A stretch of DNA of 64,000 nt, from positions 6,380,514 through 6,444,513 of the forward strand of contig NC_018396.1 in NCBI RefSeq assembly GCF_000208865.1, read 5' to 3'. Origin of the DNA: Neospora caninum Liverpool (Eukaryota > Apicomplexa > Conoidasida > Eucoccidiorida > Sarcocystidae). Below are positions 61,447 through 64,000 of this stretch, one piece after another (position 1 is the first letter of the stretch; the number at the start of each line of letters is the position of its first letter). The notes beneath the pieces were generated by a model. It had not been told where the DNA came from and did no database searches. It saw only the letters and a program-made list of their open reading frames with translations. The position numbers and the translations under genes were made by a program.

Positions 61447-63879
61447 TCATTTGCCGATACTGCGCAAGCATCTTCCGCGTTCCAAAACTCTGCGCGTGCG
61501 GCGGGCAACAACCTCCAGGCGCTCGTCCAGTTTTTCGGCGGTGGGATATTCGTTGTAACCCAACATTTCTTCGCGCTCAACTATAAGGAAGTGTTGGAGG
61601 AATGACAGTTCCCTTCTAACTTCAGCCACGAGGCGGGTGCAGAGTTTCACCAATCTTTGGCATACCTGCTGAAGCAGGACGCCTTGGAACATGAGGAAGT
61701 GTCTGATAAGCGTCTGAAAGAGAGTTGAACCAAGGGGTACGCAGCTGACCGTTTCACAAGCTACAACTTCGCTGCCATCAGCAAGTGGTCAGAAAACCAA
61801 AAACCATATCAAACTGATCTCGGAATTTGTGGTCGTGCGACACACGAGGCAGGTAGCAGTGGCACTCCTTCAAGGATGGATGTGTTCGAATACAGTGGTT
61901 CAGAGGGAAGAGTTGAACAAGGGTTGAGAGAGAGCGGTTAAGCCAAAACGATCTGAGTGGTTGCAGTACGACGCGGTGCAAGCTATTTGCTGAAAAAAAA
62001 GCCGCTTTGTAGAAGAAGATCACACACAGCCAACTGAGCCGCGGGGGCCTCAAGGCACACGTAGCAAGAAAGTTCGTTAACAGAGGTAGATTCACGCTGT
62101 ACTACGATTAAACATTGCAAGTAAGCATGGTGAGGCAAATCCGTCTCGCACGCTTTGGAGACCACCGATGAAGTTGTGTCGCAGGAGAGACCCTCCGCAA
62201 TCAACACGCACCGCAGGACCGAGTTTGGAGTATCCCTTTTTGAAACCGCAATATGTTAACTTTTTCCACTATGACGGGACTCGTGAATACGATATGAACG
62301 GGATGCACGCCGCCGTCCTGCCGCGTTCGGAAATCCGTATTGCTACCGTAGCCGCGCATTTTTACACGTACGGGACTGGTACTTGCACGTATGTGAAAGG
62401 CACGGGCACGAAGGTCAGCTTCACGCTAAAATCCCAAACTGTGTAAGAGCTGTTGGCCCCCCCACACGCCACAGAGTCACTGGGACAAGGTGGTGACAGA
62501 GTTAAGGCAGTGGTCCTACCGTTCAGTGTTGATGTCATGCATCCGATGTCCCGGTTCAGGCAGAACTTCAAGATATACCGGCCAGACTAGACTGAGCAGG
62601 GAGAGAAATCGAGAACCTGCTACCAGCTTCTGTTATCCACGCACACCGCGTTTGGCGTCGTTACGCGTGTACTAGCGACAGGGCGACTTTAACTTCTATG
62701 AACAAAGGAAATTGTGTTGTGTTTCCTGTTACATGAATTTTTGGTGTTATTGGATTGATCGGATCCCGACCGGTGTCGGAGTGGCATTCGTTCACCTGCA
62801 CACAGTCTGCCCACCGGCATATGCGGCTTATCTCCGCAGCACTGTGTAACGTCTAGGATATCGGCGTGGTGGGCTTCGTACGGAAATGTCCGTCACAGAA
62901 CTGTCGGCTACCGGAGCATTTCGTTGACATCCTTACCATCTCTTGTGCTACACCGGCGCACAATTGAGCACTCAGTGCAACGCGCGGAGTTCACCACGCG
63001 CTAGGTGGACAAGCGCCAGTGCGCCAGGTCATTTTCCAACTGGCTTCTTCCTCTCGCCCACTAACCCACCCTCTTTCAGAATTACACAGGCTTCTGCAGA
63101 CTCAGCTTCAGCGATACATACCTCAGTGAAACTTGGGAAACCAATCCGTAAAAACAACATAGATCCTGAAGCAGCCTCCACCTAGTGCATGTGATGTTAA
63201 AATCCGAAGCCTGCGGCGGAGGCTGTTCCGTGGGTTCCTGAATGCCTCAAAGCCACTCTTGTAGCACTTGCATGATGACGTACTTGTTGCCTCCACTGAA
63301 TGTATTTTCTGTTTTCTTTCCACTGTGTATTTAGTGTATCCCTAAAAAACTAAGAAACGCGATGTGACCGAAATCCAATGGCGAACTGAACGGTGGCAAC
63401 AGAGATGAGGCGAGACTGATCTGGCCTTGAAAGTTACCATTCTGTGGAGTGTCGTTCCTCTTCTCTTTTCTCGTACGCCCTCCAACGTCTCCTTCTCCGT
63501 CGTTTCGCTTTTGTTTCTCATGTGTATCTGAGAAGGCTTGCTGGTTCCACAAAACCCGCCACCCACTCTCGGGTGCTGCTCGGCAAGTCAAAAAAAGTCG
63601 CTAAAAGGTGAGCACCCGGACACTGTTACGTGCCTCCGCGTGCACGTCTCCACAGAGACACATTACGTGTATGGTGCCAACTGACACACACATTTTCTGC
63701 AGTCGAATGCAATGTTTTACTCTAACAAATACGACCAAGACATTCTGAACGTGAGGGCAAATCCTCACGAGATGAACCAGTTTACGAGGTAGAGGGTAGC
63801 GGAGCACGTAGCCCCATGGTTCGCGCTCTCGCATGGAAAAGCAAAACGATTGCTCCATTATCTCCCATGCCGCTCCCAT
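61447..63879 (-). CDS. Uncharacterised protein with a C-terminal helical region
   Basis: No family recognised. Four segments join in phase on the minus strand: 63769-63879, 62212-62317, 61805-61989, 61447-61713, giving about 222 residues. Exon 1 starts at an ATG and ends with PLPRKLVHL before GTGAGG. The second reads VHPVHIVFTSPVIVEKVNIL. The third contains LHRVVLQPLRSFWLNRSLST. The last is a convincing charged helix, LVAEVRRELSFLQHFLIVER then EKLDERLEVVARRTRRVLER, ending in a stop. The 1.45 kb gap between the first two segments may hide another exon, or the first exon may belong to a separate gene. The donor at 61805 (GTTTTT) is weak. No signal peptide or membrane helix is evident. Confidence 0.45.
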
Positions 63880-64000
63880 TCACGCTCACAGATCGTACAG
63901 TCCAGAGACAAACACCATCATCGTCCCCCCGTCTCCTTCAGCCAACATAGTCAAGCCAGAAAAGAGGGCACCCGTTCCAGTTACCAAAAAAAGCATCCAC
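63880..64000. other. Window edge upstream of the last gene
   Basis: 120 bases upstream of the ATG at 63879, presumably its leader or promoter. Nothing else is visible. Confidence 0.4.

Overview
The window looks like nuclear DNA of a coccidian apicomplexan of the Toxoplasma/Hammondia/Neospora group, with Toxoplasma gondii the most likely. The signs are genes split into many short exons by GT-AG introns, frequent (TA)n, (TATC)n and (ATGT)n microsatellites, an AAAATG start context, a carbamoyl-phosphate synthetase II with an in-frame fused glutaminase, and an ApiAP2 transcription factor. There is no sign of bacterial operons, CRISPR arrays or insertion sequences. I built all gene models by hand, matching splice sites, reading phase and protein family knowledge. 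They were not checked against transcripts.

Left third (1-30 kb). The 5' half of carbamoyl-phosphate synthetase II (CPSII, de novo pyrimidine synthesis) lies on the minus strand from 12214 down past base 1, as 21 phase-consistent exons. A 2.9 kb intergenic stretch separates it from the divergent succinate dehydrogenase iron-sulfur subunit gene (SDHB, + strand, 15152-17876). After 3.3 kb without a supported gene comes a saccharopine-dehydrogenase-like oxidoreductase (+, 21211-25240). Next is an extremely acidic protein with a canonical SUMO-interacting motif at its N-terminus (+, from 27505).

Right two thirds (31-64 kb). Every gene I can support here is on the minus strand. In transcription order from the right they are: a small uncharacterised gene (63879-61447); a long, low-complexity ApiAP2 transcription factor whose AP2 domain is near the C-terminus and is split by an intron (59188-51179, probably with an extra 5' exon to about 59755); an incompletely resolved gene (about 50027-48871); a 12-exon multi-pass membrane protein of transporter type (48457-41086); and a coiled-coil protein (37745-31269). 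Stretches I could not resolve are listed as such.

The genes do not form one pathway. CPSII feeds pyrimidine synthesis, SDHB is part of mitochondrial complex II, and the rest are regulatory, transport or unknown. The most noteworthy points are the parasite-type insertions in CPSII and SDHB, a reading-frame break at the SDHB N-terminus that needs a very short intron, the SUMO-interacting acidic protein, the split AP2 domain, very short introns in the AP2 gene, and a 21-bp-periodic degenerate repeat between SDHB and the oxidoreductase.
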